Origin: Chitinivibrionales bacterium | GTDB taxonomy: Bacteria > Fibrobacterota > Chitinivibrionia > Chitinivibrionales > WJKA01 | Assembly: GCA_014728215.1 (NCBI GenBank) | Contig: WJLZ01000193.1 | Location: 1 to 36,175 of the forward strand | DNA: 36,175 nt | Reading direction: 5' to 3' | Part shown: positions 15,352-23,503 of the stretch, in pieces | How the letters are laid out: each line of letters begins with the position of its first letter | How positions within the stretch are numbered: the stretch's first letter is position 1 | Notes under the pieces: generated by a model | Database searches by the model: none | What the model was told of the DNA's origin: nothing | What the model saw: the letters and a program-made list of their open reading frames with translations, nothing else | Position numbers and translations under genes: made by a program

Positions 15352-16746
15352 ATGATAAGAGCCAGAGAAAAAAGAAGGTGTTCGGATCCATTTTCCTTGC
15401 AAAAGCAGGCCTCGCAAAGCGGGACGGGCAAGCGGATTGCGTTGAAATCGCTCGGTTGTCGGACAAATCAGGAAGAGTTGCAGGCTATTGCCGCCCATTG
15501 CCTCCGGAAAGGGTACCGGATTGTTAACGACCTATCACAGGCCGATATAATTATTGTCAATACCTGCACAGTCACTCGTACTGCTGAAGCCAAATCCCGC
15601 CGGATGCTCGAGGCATCCCGAAGAAATGCATCACAGGCAAAAATTCTTGCCACCGGATGCCTTGCCCAGCAGAAACCCGAGATGGTCCGGAAGAAGATGC
15701 CGGTCGACTGGGTGGTAGGCAATGCTTACAAAGATCAAATATGCGCCATCATTTCGGAAAGTATGGGCGGTTGTGTTCATGCGCCGCTGAATACAAAAAG
15801 CGCAGAGCCCCTTCCCATGAATATTTCGCTCGTTCCTGTGCAAAAGGCGCTGCGGACCCGGTTCGCTCTGAAAATTCAGGAAGGATGCGATTTTCGCTGT
15901 ACCTACTGTATCGTACCTTCTGTCCGTGGACCGGCCCGCTCCGTTTCTATGGGGACGGTGTTACAACAGGCAAAGCATGTTCTTTTGGCCGGCTATAAAG
16001 AAATTGTACTGACCGGAACACATATCGGTCAGTACCATAACGCTCAGAGCACAAATCTTGTCGATTTATTGGATGCTTTGGTGGCCCTTGAGGGTGATTT
16101 CCGGATCAGATTAAGCTCTATCGATCCTCGGGATCTTTCCAATGACCTTCTGGACCTGGTGGTCTCTTCCCCAAAAATCTGCAACCATCTTCATGTCTCA
16201 GTACAAAGCCTTTCTTCCCGGGTTGTTGAACGGATGGGACGAGATGCCGGGGCTGTAGAATCAACAATCGAGAAACTGGGCCTGATTCGAAAGAATAATC
16301 CGATACTTTGCCTCGGGGGAGATTTTATTGTCGGGTTTCCCGGTGAAACCGACGAGATGTTCGAAGAAACCATGGCGGGAATACATTCTGCAGGGTTCTG
16401 CTATGGTCATGTGTTTCGCTTTTCATCCCGTCCGGGCACACCTGCCGAATCGTTTACCCCCAAAGTTTGTCATCAGGTAAAAAACAGACGAAGTGTTCGT
16501 TTACGCTCGATACTCAAAAAAACTAAACAGGATTTTGCCCTCAGTGCAAAGCCGGTTGTTCAGAGAATCCTGGTCCAGAATCCATCACCGGTAATCGGGT
16601 ACACTTCGAATTATCTGAATGTACGTGTTCCAAACCGGACGCTTCCCAAAAACAGCTGGGCGACTGTTACAATCAACGACTATAATCCCGATACGGGAAT
16701 ATGTATCGGCGAAATATGCTCAAATGATCCCGGAGAAATTTTATAG
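15352..16746 (+). CDS. mtaB: tRNA t6A37 methylthiotransferase MtaB
   Basis: The product is 464 aa. The N-terminal methylthiotransferase domain carries C36 (LKSLGCRTNQ), C72 (VNTCTVT) and C103 (ATGCLAQ) for the auxiliary cluster. The radical-SAM motif CDFRCTYC gives C179, C183 and C186. The C-terminal third holds the TRAM-like RNA-binding region (QRILVQNPSPVIGYTSNYL). MtaB converts t6A to ms2t6A at tRNA position 37. The substrate t6A depends on TsaD, encoded at 19931-20953. The first 25 residues are an extension beyond the usual MKxxxxTLGC start, so translation may begin later. The gap to the STAS gene is 38 bp. Confidence 0.9.
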   Translation: MIRAREKRRCSDPFSLQKQASQSGTGKRIALKSLGCRTNQEELQAIAAHCLRKGYRIVNDLSQADIIIVNTCTVTRTAEAKSRRMLEASRRNASQAKILATGCLAQQKPEMVRKKMPVDWVVGNAYKDQICAIISESMGGCVHAPLNTKSAEPLPMNISLVPVQKALRTRFALKIQEGCDFRCTYCIVPSVRGPARSVSMGTVLQQAKHVLLAGYKEIVLTGTHIGQYHNAQSTNLVDLLDALVALEGDFRIRLSSIDPRDLSNDLLDLVVSSPKICNHLHVSVQSLSSRVVERMGRDAGAVESTIEKLGLIRKNNPILCLGGDFIVGFPGETDEMFEETMAGIHSAGFCYGHVFRFSSRPGTPAESFTPKVCHQVKNRRSVRLRSILKKTKQDFALSAKPVVQRILVQNPSPVIGYTSNYLNVRVPNRTLPKNSWATVTINDYNPDTGICIGEICSNDPGEIL

Positions 16747-16759
16747 AAAGAGAATAGTT

Positions 16760-17647
16760 ATGGGTGATGTCACACAGAGCGAACGCTATAACAGAGTTGT
16801 CGAAAATATCGATCAGCTTCCCTCACTCCCGGCGGTAGTAACCAGGCTTATCGAAATTGTCAATTCACCCGATACTTCTGCCGACGATGCTGCCGGGTTA
16901 ATCGAAAAAGATCCCGCACTTACCAGTAAAATGCTCCGGCTTGCCAACAGTGCATTCTACGGTATTCCCCGTACCATATCGTCGGTATCGAGCGCAGTAG
17001 TCATTCTGGGATTTAATACGATCAAATCACTTGTACTGAGTGCATCGGTAATGAAGATTTTCGGCAACGATATGCAAAGCGAAAATTTCGATCGGAAACA
17101 GTTCTGGCGCCATTCAATTGTCTGCGCTCTTGCGGCGCGCACGATTGTACGGAGTTTCATGAATATCCGCATGATGGACCCTGAAAGCGCTTTTTGTGCC
17201 GGAATTCTCCACGACATAGGAAAGCTTGTCTTTGATCAGTATCTTCACGACGATTATCATGCTGCATGCCGGTACGCCGCAGAGAATAATGTTTCGCTGC
17301 TCGATGCCGAATCCCAGGTTCTGGGTATCACCCATGCCGAGCTTGGCAGGATGCTGGCCGATAAATGGGCTCTTCCTATCGAACTTGAAGCATCCATCGT
17401 TTCTCATCATGCACCCGATACCGCCGGAAAGATTATCGACCTTGTGACAGTTGTTCATGTGGCCGATATAATTACACACCATCTGAATGTCGATCTGTGG
17501 GAAGGGGAAACTGGCCCCCGGGAATGGGCACGGAGTCGTACACTTTTAAAAATGGATGATGCTATCTATCGCCGTATTGTCGAAACGGTGGAGAATGAAA
17601 TAGATAAATCAAATGAATTCTTTTCCATAGTCAATTCGGGAGATTGA
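16760..17647 (+). CDS. HDOD-domain signalling protein (first of a pair)
   Basis: The product is 295 aa from ATG 16760. A longer frame from 16619 overlaps mtaB and is rejected. The HDOD core reads LPSLPAVVTRLIEIVN, DPALTSKMLRLANSAFYG, ISSVSSAVVILGFNTIKSL and FWRHSIVCALAA, with an HD pair in GILHDIGKLVF. HDOD proteins are HD-domain relatives, mostly non-enzymatic, that work in signal transduction, motility or DNA-uptake control. No effector domain is attached. It starts 13 bp after mtaB and overlaps or abuts the second HDOD gene. Confidence 0.88.
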   Translation: MGDVTQSERYNRVVENIDQLPSLPAVVTRLIEIVNSPDTSADDAAGLIEKDPALTSKMLRLANSAFYGIPRTISSVSSAVVILGFNTIKSLVLSASVMKIFGNDMQSENFDRKQFWRHSIVCALAARTIVRSFMNIRMMDPESAFCAGILHDIGKLVFDQYLHDDYHAACRYAAENNVSLLDAESQVLGITHAELGRMLADKWALPIELEASIVSHHAPDTAGKIIDLVTVVHVADIITHHLNVDLWEGETGPREWARSRTLLKMDDAIYRRIVETVENEIDKSNEFFSIVNSGD

Positions 17648-17652
17648 TTGAC

Positions 17653-18510
17653 ATGGAAGAATTTGCTCTCCTTTTTGACCGTCTTCAGAACCTCCCGTCA
17701 CCATCACCGGTACTCCAGAGGATCCGGACAATTATTACAAATCCCGAGTCTTCAGCGCAGGACCTTGTCGATGCGCTCAAACTGGATCCGGCTATGGCAG
17801 GGAAAGTACTGAAACTGGCAAATTCAGCCTATATCGGAATACCCAGAACCGTGTCATCATTACAAAATGCTGTCGTGCTCCTCGGGCAGAAACGACTGTA
17901 TTCCCTTGTTATGGGGGCATCGGTGCTCTCGAACCTGAGAGTAAATACATTCCCTTCATTTTTCAACATAAAAAACTACTGGCGCCATTCAATTACTACC
18001 GCAGTTATTGCAGAATCGATCGCAAAACATCTCAACCGATATGATGATGTTTTTGACAGTGATGAAGTGTTTACTATTGGTATTTTGCATGATATCGGTA
18101 AGCTTGTTTTGTGCGGGTATGATCCGGAGCGGGTGAATGAAGCTCTCAGCCACAGTAAGTCGGTGAATAAACCTTTTTATTTATCCGAAGAGCCTCAATG
18201 TTCACATATGAAAATCGGAGCAGCACTCGCTTATCACTGGAATTTCCCCGATGTTCTTGCAGATGCAATAGAGTACCATCACACCCCCTTAAAGAGCGAA
18301 AAAGAGCATTCCTCGCTTTCGATAGTCCACACTGCCAATTGTATCGCCCATGTAGCCGGATTTCCCACTTTTGAAGGAGAGATCGATCCTCCGTTTGATG
18401 ATGCCGCTGTGGCTGCAGTACGCCTCTCACCGGAACGTCTTCGGGTAATAACCGAAAACACCTTGAATTATGAGAAAAAAACAGAGTCCCTTCTTGATTT
18501 CATGACCTGA
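17653..18510 (+). CDS. HDOD-domain signalling protein (second of a pair)
   Basis: The product is 285 aa from ATG 17653; GGAG lies about 10 nt upstream, and a TTG at 17644 is an alternative. It is clearly paralogous to the preceding protein: LPSPSPVLQRIRTII, DPAMAGKVLKLANSAYIG, VSSLQNAVVLLGQKRLYSL, YWRHSITTAVIA and GILHDIGKLVL align throughout. The pair looks like a tandem duplication that has diverged, perhaps forming a heterodimer. It is followed 45 bp later by ftsY. Confidence 0.87.
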   Translation: MEEFALLFDRLQNLPSPSPVLQRIRTIITNPESSAQDLVDALKLDPAMAGKVLKLANSAYIGIPRTVSSLQNAVVLLGQKRLYSLVMGASVLSNLRVNTFPSFFNIKNYWRHSITTAVIAESIAKHLNRYDDVFDSDEVFTIGILHDIGKLVLCGYDPERVNEALSHSKSVNKPFYLSEEPQCSHMKIGAALAYHWNFPDVLADAIEYHHTPLKSEKEHSSLSIVHTANCIAHVAGFPTFEGEIDPPFDDAAVAAVRLSPERLRVITENTLNYEKKTESLLDFMT

Positions 18511-18555
18511 GGTGCCCGAGATTATTTTTAATAAAAACCACAGGGATAAAAGAGC

Positions 18556-19458
18556 ATGAATGTTTTTGGAAAGCTGAAAGAAGGACTCAATAAGACACGT
18601 TCCCAGATTGCTACAATCGTAGGAAAGGCTGTCTTTGACGATTCATTTTACGATACCATTGAAGAGGCTTTGATCAGTGCTGATATCGGGATGGATTTGA
18701 GTCTGGAGATTATCGATGAAATGAAAGATGCTATTGCGCGACAGGGGATCACCGATGCTAAAGAGGCCTATGATCTCATGAAAAAGATCATCGCCGATAG
18801 TCTTCATGTGGTTCAATTCCCCGATGAGTTTCCTCCCAAGCCGTGGACTGTTCTTGTTGTTGGCGTAAACGGCGTAGGTAAAACCACGACGATCGGCAAG
18901 CTCTGTCATGAGTATACCCGTGAGGGAAAAGATGTTGTATTGGGTGCCGCCGATACCTTTCGCGCGGGCGCTGTGGAACAGCTGAGAATCTGGGCTCAGC
19001 GCAATAACGCCGGTTTTGTTTCTCAGGACATAGGCGCAGATCCGGCATCGGTGGCATTCGATGCACTGGAAGCCGCGCAATCGCGGGGGAGTGATGTTCT
19101 TCTCCTGGATACCGCCGGCCGCCTTCATACAAAAGCCAACCTGATGAATGAACTTCAGAAAATAGTCCGGGTACTTCGCCGGAAAGCGGCCCATGTACCC
19201 AATGAAATTCTTCTGGTTATCGATGCCACCACCGGACAGAATGCACTCCGTCAGGCCCGGGTTTTCAATGACGCCCTGGGACTCACCGGACTAATTATTA
19301 CCAAGCTCGATGGTACGGCAAAGGGCGGTATTGCCGTTGCCTTAACAAAAGAGCTCAATATACCGATCCGGAAAATCGGCGTAGGGGAGGGGATAGAAGA
19401 TCTTCAGGATTTCGACCCCCAGGCCTATGTGGATGCCATGTTCGGTGATATCAAATAA
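18556..19458 (+). CDS. ftsY: Signal recognition particle receptor FtsY
   Basis: The product is 300 aa. The NG domain starts at once (FGKLKEGLNKTRSQIATIVG) with no acidic A domain, as in many bacteria with a short FtsY. GTPase motifs are G1 VVGVNGVGKTTT (102-112), G2/G3 AADTFRAGAVEQLRIWA and LLLDTAGRLHT, G4 TKLDGTAKGG, and the closing GVGEGIEDLQDFDPQAYVD. FtsY receives SRP-bound ribosomes at the inner membrane. It closes the main plus-strand cluster. After its TAA the same reading frame stays open to 19761, where a small zinc-ribbon gene is read. Confidence 0.96.
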   Translation: MNVFGKLKEGLNKTRSQIATIVGKAVFDDSFYDTIEEALISADIGMDLSLEIIDEMKDAIARQGITDAKEAYDLMKKIIADSLHVVQFPDEFPPKPWTVLVVGVNGVGKTTTIGKLCHEYTREGKDVVLGAADTFRAGAVEQLRIWAQRNNAGFVSQDIGADPASVAFDALEAAQSRGSDVLLLDTAGRLHTKANLMNELQKIVRVLRRKAAHVPNEILLVIDATTGQNALRQARVFNDALGLTGLIITKLDGTAKGGIAVALTKELNIPIRKIGVGEGIEDLQDFDPQAYVDAMFGDIK

Positions 19459-19587
19459 TTAATTATTGATAAATATACTCACATAGGGTATAATCAAAGA
19501 AATATTCTGCGGCTTTGCATTCAGTGCAGGCTGGAAATATCCTGTACTTTCAAAAAAGCTTTTACTTTTTTACCATGGGTACACTTT

Positions 19588-19761
19588 GTGTTCGATGAAA
19601 GCCAATATCCCACATTACGATACCTTCGTTGCAAAAAATGCGGGATGATATTTGCTGCGCGTATGGAAGGGGCCAGGGAGTGTCCCGACTGTATGTCGGA
19701 TGAAACCACTCCTTATAAACCTGGTGCAAATGAAGAACGATCAGGAGAACAACCGCAGTAG
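19588..19761 (+). CDS. Small zinc-ribbon protein with non-ATG start
   Basis: A 57-aa product is read from GTG 19588 to TAG 19761. Two CxxC knuckles 19 residues apart (YLRCKKCGMIFAA and ARECPDCMSD) make a rubredoxin-like or FmdB-like zinc ribbon. The tail is hydrophilic. No in-frame ATG lies upstream of the first knuckle. Other possible starts are CTG 19507 or ATT 19504, which would add about 27 residues with another CxxC (LCIQCRL). No clear Shine-Dalgarno precedes any of them. The frame is that of ftsY continued past its stop. The coding signal is good but the start is unresolved. Confidence 0.55.
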   Translation: MFDESQYPTLRYLRCKKCGMIFAARMEGARECPDCMSDETTPYKPGANEERSGEQPQ

Positions 19762-19781
19762 TCCACTCTCCCGATTAATAA

Positions 19782-19928
19782 TCATTTTCTAATGCGTGTG
19801 CCGAGTTTTACCTCGATAAGTGTTACTGCATTGATAATTTTCTTTTCCATTTTGACCAATTGGATGCTTATCATGAGCAGGAAAAATATGATACTTGCTC
19901 CGAGACATCCCATCAAAAATGATCCCAT
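19782..19928 (-). CDS. 48-aa membrane peptide downstream of tsaD
   Basis: The 48-aa product starts at ATG 19928, 2 nt after the tsaD stop, with a strong AAGGAG Shine-Dalgarno lying inside the end of tsaD. It has one hydrophobic helix (MGCLGASIIFFLLMISIQLV) followed by a basic tail (KLGTRIRK), so it is a small single-pass inner-membrane protein. I recognise no family. Position and ribosome site show it is translated with tsaD. Confidence 0.7.
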   Translation of the reverse strand: MGSFLMGCLGASIIFFLLMISIQLVKMEKKIINAVTLIEVKLGTRIRK

Positions 19929-19930
19929 AA

Positions 19931-20953
19931 TTACTCCTTGCTGTTTCCGGATATTTCCTGAATTACTTTTCCGATTCCACCAGACGGCGCCATGCGGGGA
20001 TAGCGTACCATATTTCTTTTGGCACGCATGAGTCCAGCCCGGGCAATCATCGCTGCATTATCGGTACAAAAGCGGGGTGAAGGAAAGAAGACGGTGCTAC
20101 CGAACCGGGAGATGATTGCTTTTCGAAGGGTTCCATTGCAGGCAACACCCCCGGCAACAACGATCCGGCTGATTCCCGTTTGCTCTGATGCGGCTGAAAG
20201 CTGATTAACAAGCGACTTGATAACTGCATCCTGAAATCCCTTGCATATTACATCTTTATGGTTTTCGATAAACTCATGATCTTTTCCCTTGAGATAATTA
20301 CGTACTGCGGTTTTCAAGCCCGAGAAACTGAAATCAAAGCCTGGTGTTGATAACCGTGCCACCGGAAACCGGACCGCTTTTTTTTCTCCCGCTCTATTTG
20401 CTTCCTGCTCAATAGAGCGGCCGGCAGGATAGGAAAAGCCGAGCATGGTGCCGACTTTGTCGAATGCTTCCCCCGCAGCATCATCGATAGTCTCACCAAG
20501 GCAATAATAGGACCCGAAATCATCAACGCGGTATATCGCCGTATGGCCGCCGGAGATGATCAGGCTCAAAAAGGGGTAGGAGAGAGAGGGATGCTCCAGA
20601 AAAATCGATTGAATGTGGCCTTCAAGATGATTTATACCGGTTACCGGAATTTTGTGCCGGATATGGATCCCTTGGGCATAGCTGATACCAACTAAAAGTG
20701 CTCCGGCAAGCCCCGGGCTGTCGGTGACTGCGAGGTGGTCGATTTTGTCAACCGACATGTTGCCCTTATCCAGAACGGAACGACACAGAGGACCGACTTT
20801 CTGAAGATGGGCGCGGGATGCGATTTCAGGAACAACGCCGCCGTAACGGGAATGAATATCCTGCGTATAGATTTCATCGGCAATAATAGTTTCATCGTCG
20901 AGAAGAGCGGCGGATGTTTCGTCGCATGATGTTTCGATTCCCAGAATGATCAT
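19931..20953 (-). CDS. tsaD: tRNA N6-threonylcarbamoyladenosine transferase TsaD
   Basis: This 340-aa protein has ASKHA-fold motifs GIETSCDETSAALL at the N-terminus, the metal ligands H109 and H113 in NHLEGHIQ, SLIISGGHTAIY, and ATP-site segments around DDAAGEAFDKVGTMLG and VVAGGVACNGTLR. TsaD moves threonylcarbamoyl to A37 of ANN-decoding tRNAs, working with TsaB and TsaE (not in this window). MtaB, encoded 3 kb away, acts on its product. It sits 9 bp after the membrane-anchored STAS-like gene and shares its promoter. Confidence 0.96.
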   Translation of the reverse strand: MIILGIETSCDETSAALLDDETIIADEIYTQDIHSRYGGVVPEIASRAHLQKVGPLCRSVLDKGNMSVDKIDHLAVTDSPGLAGALLVGISYAQGIHIRHKIPVTGINHLEGHIQSIFLEHPSLSYPFLSLIISGGHTAIYRVDDFGSYYCLGETIDDAAGEAFDKVGTMLGFSYPAGRSIEQEANRAGEKKAVRFPVARLSTPGFDFSFSGLKTAVRNYLKGKDHEFIENHKDVICKGFQDAVIKSLVNQLSAASEQTGISRIVVAGGVACNGTLRKAIISRFGSTVFFPSPRFCTDNAAMIARAGLMRAKRNMVRYPRMAPSGGIGKVIQEISGNSKE

Positions 20954-20962
20954 AAAACAGTA

Positions 20963-21952
20963 TCAATTTTCTATGCACGAAGCAAGTGTGGGATTGTTGC
21001 GAAGGATATATTTCAGTTCCTGTTGACAATTGCTTAAGATCGCATCGCCATGATGCATCTGGACGGTCTTTACGATTTGTTCCAGGTAATTGATTTCTTT
21101 TTCGTATAGAAACAGGATGTTTTCAAAATCGAGTTTCAGAACTGGGTTTTCGATATGGGGAAGTTTTTCGGATAAAATTTTCCACGCCCGGCTGAAATCG
21201 GCATCTTTCTTTGACGTTGAAAACAGGGGGATCGTGATCATTATGCGATCTGGGATTCCTTCATCCGGCTCATTCTGACGGTTTTCATCGACAATATCCA
21301 GAACATCATTTTCAGCCTCCATTGGTGGTTCAATCATTTCGGAGGGCATTTCCCCGCGCATTTCCGGTCGATTATAGGCCTGGTCTGCCTGGCCGGTAAA
21401 ATCAGCATGATTACTGCTGTCTCCGGGCGACGGAAATTCTGCCTGAGGAGATTCAGGTTGATGCGCCCTTGAGGGCTCTTGAATAAAATGGCTGTCGGGC
21501 GAAGGCGCCTGAAATTGATGGCCGGTGGGCGCTTGCGATGTCGGGGGCATGACGGTATCGATCTGTGGATCGGGATTTACCGGTGATGGAGGATGATCAT
21601 GCGGATGAACTTGCTCATCTTTCATCACAACTTCGGATGGAGAAAACGCACTTCTTACATTTCGTACAATTTGGATATCCTCGGAATCATTGTGGTTGTC
21701 TCCATGAATGCCGGAAACTTGTGCATGAGCAGGCGCAACATTTATATCTTCGTTAGTATGAAATCCTTTGCGTGCCTGTTGGACTTCTTTTCTCAGCGAA
21801 TCAAACTCGGTGCTTTTTTTTCTGACCTCCTTTTCGACATTTGATATCCGTGTTGATGTGGATGCAATGAATATCCAGTTGAGGAAGGCGACCGTTACTG
21901 AGATAAGCGAAATGAGGCCAACAATACCATATATTATATAGAGTGTGTTCAT
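20963..21952 (-). CDS. Membrane-anchored protein with Pro-rich linker and STAS-like C-terminus
   Basis: The product is 329 aa in three parts. A single N-terminal membrane helix (IIYGIVGLISLISVTVAFLNWIF) is followed by a short coiled coil (about 34-62). Next is a long disordered linker rich in Pro, His, Gln, Asp and Glu (about 65-235). The compact C-terminal domain (about 236-329) begins RIMITIPLF and contains NPVLKLDFENILFLYEKEIN and GDAILSNCQQELKYIL. The beta-alpha spacing of this last part resembles a STAS domain (strand, LDFxxI turn, helix, strand), but the DSS motif is absent. The STAS reading is inference. It could tether a partner-switch or stressosome-like complex to the inner membrane. 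It leads an operon with tsaD. Confidence 0.65.
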   Translation of the reverse strand: MNTLYIIYGIVGLISLISVTVAFLNWIFIASTSTRISNVEKEVRKKSTEFDSLRKEVQQARKGFHTNEDINVAPAHAQVSGIHGDNHNDSEDIQIVRNVRSAFSPSEVVMKDEQVHPHDHPPSPVNPDPQIDTVMPPTSQAPTGHQFQAPSPDSHFIQEPSRAHQPESPQAEFPSPGDSSNHADFTGQADQAYNRPEMRGEMPSEMIEPPMEAENDVLDIVDENRQNEPDEGIPDRIMITIPLFSTSKKDADFSRAWKILSEKLPHIENPVLKLDFENILFLYEKEINYLEQIVKTVQMHHGDAILSNCQQELKYILRNNPTLASCIEN

Positions 21953-21963
21953 GCTTTATTTTA

Positions 21964-21993
21964 ATTATACTCGTTAGAAATAAAATTTGTCAA
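21964..21993 (-). promoter_or_regulatory. Full-consensus sigma-70 promoter before the membrane-anchored STAS-like gene
   Basis: On the minus strand TTGACA (21993-21988) and TATAAT (21969-21964) are both perfect, with an 18-bp spacer. Only 11 nt separate the -10 box from the ATG at 21952, so transcription should begin about 5 nt before the start codon. No Shine-Dalgarno fits in that space. Confidence 0.8.
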
Positions 21994-22067
21994 AAAGAAT
22001 TGTGAAAAAAATATTTTATTTTAAATAATATACACAACTTGCAGCTGGATACAGGATTAGCGGCCAT

Positions 22068-22973
22068 ATGAATACCGATCAATACAGCATTCTTATTGTG
22101 GATGATGATGATACTATTCGCATGGTATTGAGCAAGTTTCTTCGGAAGAAGGGCTATACAATATTTGAGGCGCCGAATGGCAAGATCGGCCTCGATATGG
22201 TTGCCAGACATCATCCGCATATGGTCATATCCGATATCCAGATGCCTGAAATGGATGGTTTTGCTCTTATCCGGGAACTCCAGAAGAATTTTCCCGGAAT
22301 AAAAAGAATTCTTATGACCGGCTATGATATCGACAGTTATGTAGATATGATCAGACAACATAATATCGGGAATGTATTGCCGAAAGGAAGTGATTTCAAT
22401 CTCAATGAGCTGTCGCACTATATTCACAATTTGCTTACCGGAGAAATTTTCGGCCTCGAAAGGTATTTTCCAAAAGAAACAATTAAAACGAATATTGCCT
22501 GTACCCATGCCCAGGCACAGAAAATATGCAGCACCATTGTCGAACATTATCCTTCAAAGGGTGCCGTGTTTCTGGAAATTGCCATCGATGAGTTAATTTC
22601 CAATGCTGTTTTCCATGGGGTATTGCAAATGACGAATAAATCGAGAAGTGAATGGAGTGATGATTATACCCTTGCAAAAGAAGACGCCGTTACGATATCC
22701 TGGGCCAATGATGATGAAAAAATCGGGGTTGCTGTGGAAGACCCCAAGGGGAACCTGAAGAAAACCGATGTACTCAACTGGCTGGATAACCGGATTGATG
22801 AGAATATTCTCAACGAAAATGAGCATGGAAGAGGGTTTCTTCTGCTCCGGCGGCTGATCGATAAATTTATTGTCAATATCGATCCCGGAAAAAAAACCGA
22901 ATGTATCATTCTCAACTATTTCGATCGGGAGCGAAAAAAGTCCAGAAAACCGCTTCTTATCCATGAACTCTGA
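22068..22973 (+). CDS. Response-regulator receiver fused to RsbW-like anti-sigma kinase domain
   Basis: The product is 301 aa. Residues 5-122 are an intact receiver: acidic D12-D15, phospho-acceptor D56 (VISDIQMPEMDG), T84 and K106. Residues about 140-288 are a GHKL ATPase of the RsbW/SpoIIAB type. The N-box is EIAIDELISNAVFHG (E175, N179), G1 is VAVEDPKGNL (221-230), and G2 is HGRGFLLLRRLID. The arrangement would let a phosphorelay control a kinase that phosphorylates a STAS antagonist. The tandem-STAS protein (14624-15313) and the membrane-anchored STAS-like protein divergently encoded next door are candidate partners. No sensor kinase is in the window. It is divergent from the 20963-21952 gene across 115 bp. 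Confidence 0.88.
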   Translation: MNTDQYSILIVDDDDTIRMVLSKFLRKKGYTIFEAPNGKIGLDMVARHHPHMVISDIQMPEMDGFALIRELQKNFPGIKRILMTGYDIDSYVDMIRQHNIGNVLPKGSDFNLNELSHYIHNLLTGEIFGLERYFPKETIKTNIACTHAQAQKICSTIVEHYPSKGAVFLEIAIDELISNAVFHGVLQMTNKSRSEWSDDYTLAKEDAVTISWANDDEKIGVAVEDPKGNLKKTDVLNWLDNRIDENILNENEHGRGFLLLRRLIDKFIVNIDPGKKTECIILNYFDRERKKSRKPLLIHEL

Positions 22974-23071
22974 CTTTTTGCGATTGAAAAAAGTTGCAAT
23001 TTATATGAAAATACTGCACTATTATGAATGGTGATACCTGATACTTTTTCGCTCTCTGCGAAAAAAATTTA

Positions 23072-23503
23072 ATGAGGTGTATGCTGAAGATACTTATTAT
23101 AGACGACGATGTTGCTGCATGTCAGGTTCTGAAAGAGAGCTTTGCCCGTCTTGGGTTCAAAAGCAAAAATGTGGTGACTGCTGAAGAGGGCATTGAAATA
23201 CTTAAAAAAGAGAAATTTGATGTGGTTTTTGCCGCTCTTTCAGCCCGTATAAACGGGGGAAGAAGCGTTGCTCGATGGATCAAAAATAATAACCTCGATA
23301 CCTACTGCTTTATTACAACAAGTTGGAAAGGCGAACTCGAAACCGAGCTGCTCAGAAATGACGGTGTCCATAAAGTTATTCATAAGCCTCTGACTTATAA
23401 CCAGATAAAAGCGGTACTGGGAGAATCCTTCCTCTTACCCGACACATCAAAAATTGTAATTCCTAAAAACATATTACACAAAAATGATAAATCTCAAGAA
23501 TAA
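23072..23503 (+). CDS. Receiver-domain protein lacking the phospho-acceptor Asp (pseudo-receiver)
   Basis: The product is 143 aa. The fold is a clear receiver: ILIIDDDVAACQVL, then the strand FDVVFAALSARINGG, the TTS of strand 4, and K105 in VIHKPL. At the phosphorylation position the sequence has Ala (A55 in VVFAALS) instead of Asp, so classical phosphorylation is not possible, while the metal-site acidic residues and the Lys remain. It probably works as a protein-interaction module. Start choice: ATG 23072 has no ribosome site; ATG 23081 (MLKILIIDDD) is the more typical N-terminus but its GAGG is only 3 nt away. It lies 98 bp after the receiver-RsbW-like gene. Confidence 0.8.
   Translation: MRCMLKILIIDDDVAACQVLKESFARLGFKSKNVVTAEEGIEILKKEKFDVVFAALSARINGGRSVARWIKNNNLDTYCFITTSWKGELETELLRNDGVHKVIHKPLTYNQIKAVLGESFLLPDTSKIVIPKNILHKNDKSQE

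Noticed and set aside
19792-20031. Plus-strand 79-aa open frame with a hydrophobic start
   Set aside because: It is antisense to the tsaD end and to the 48-aa peptide gene, which has a strong Shine-Dalgarno.
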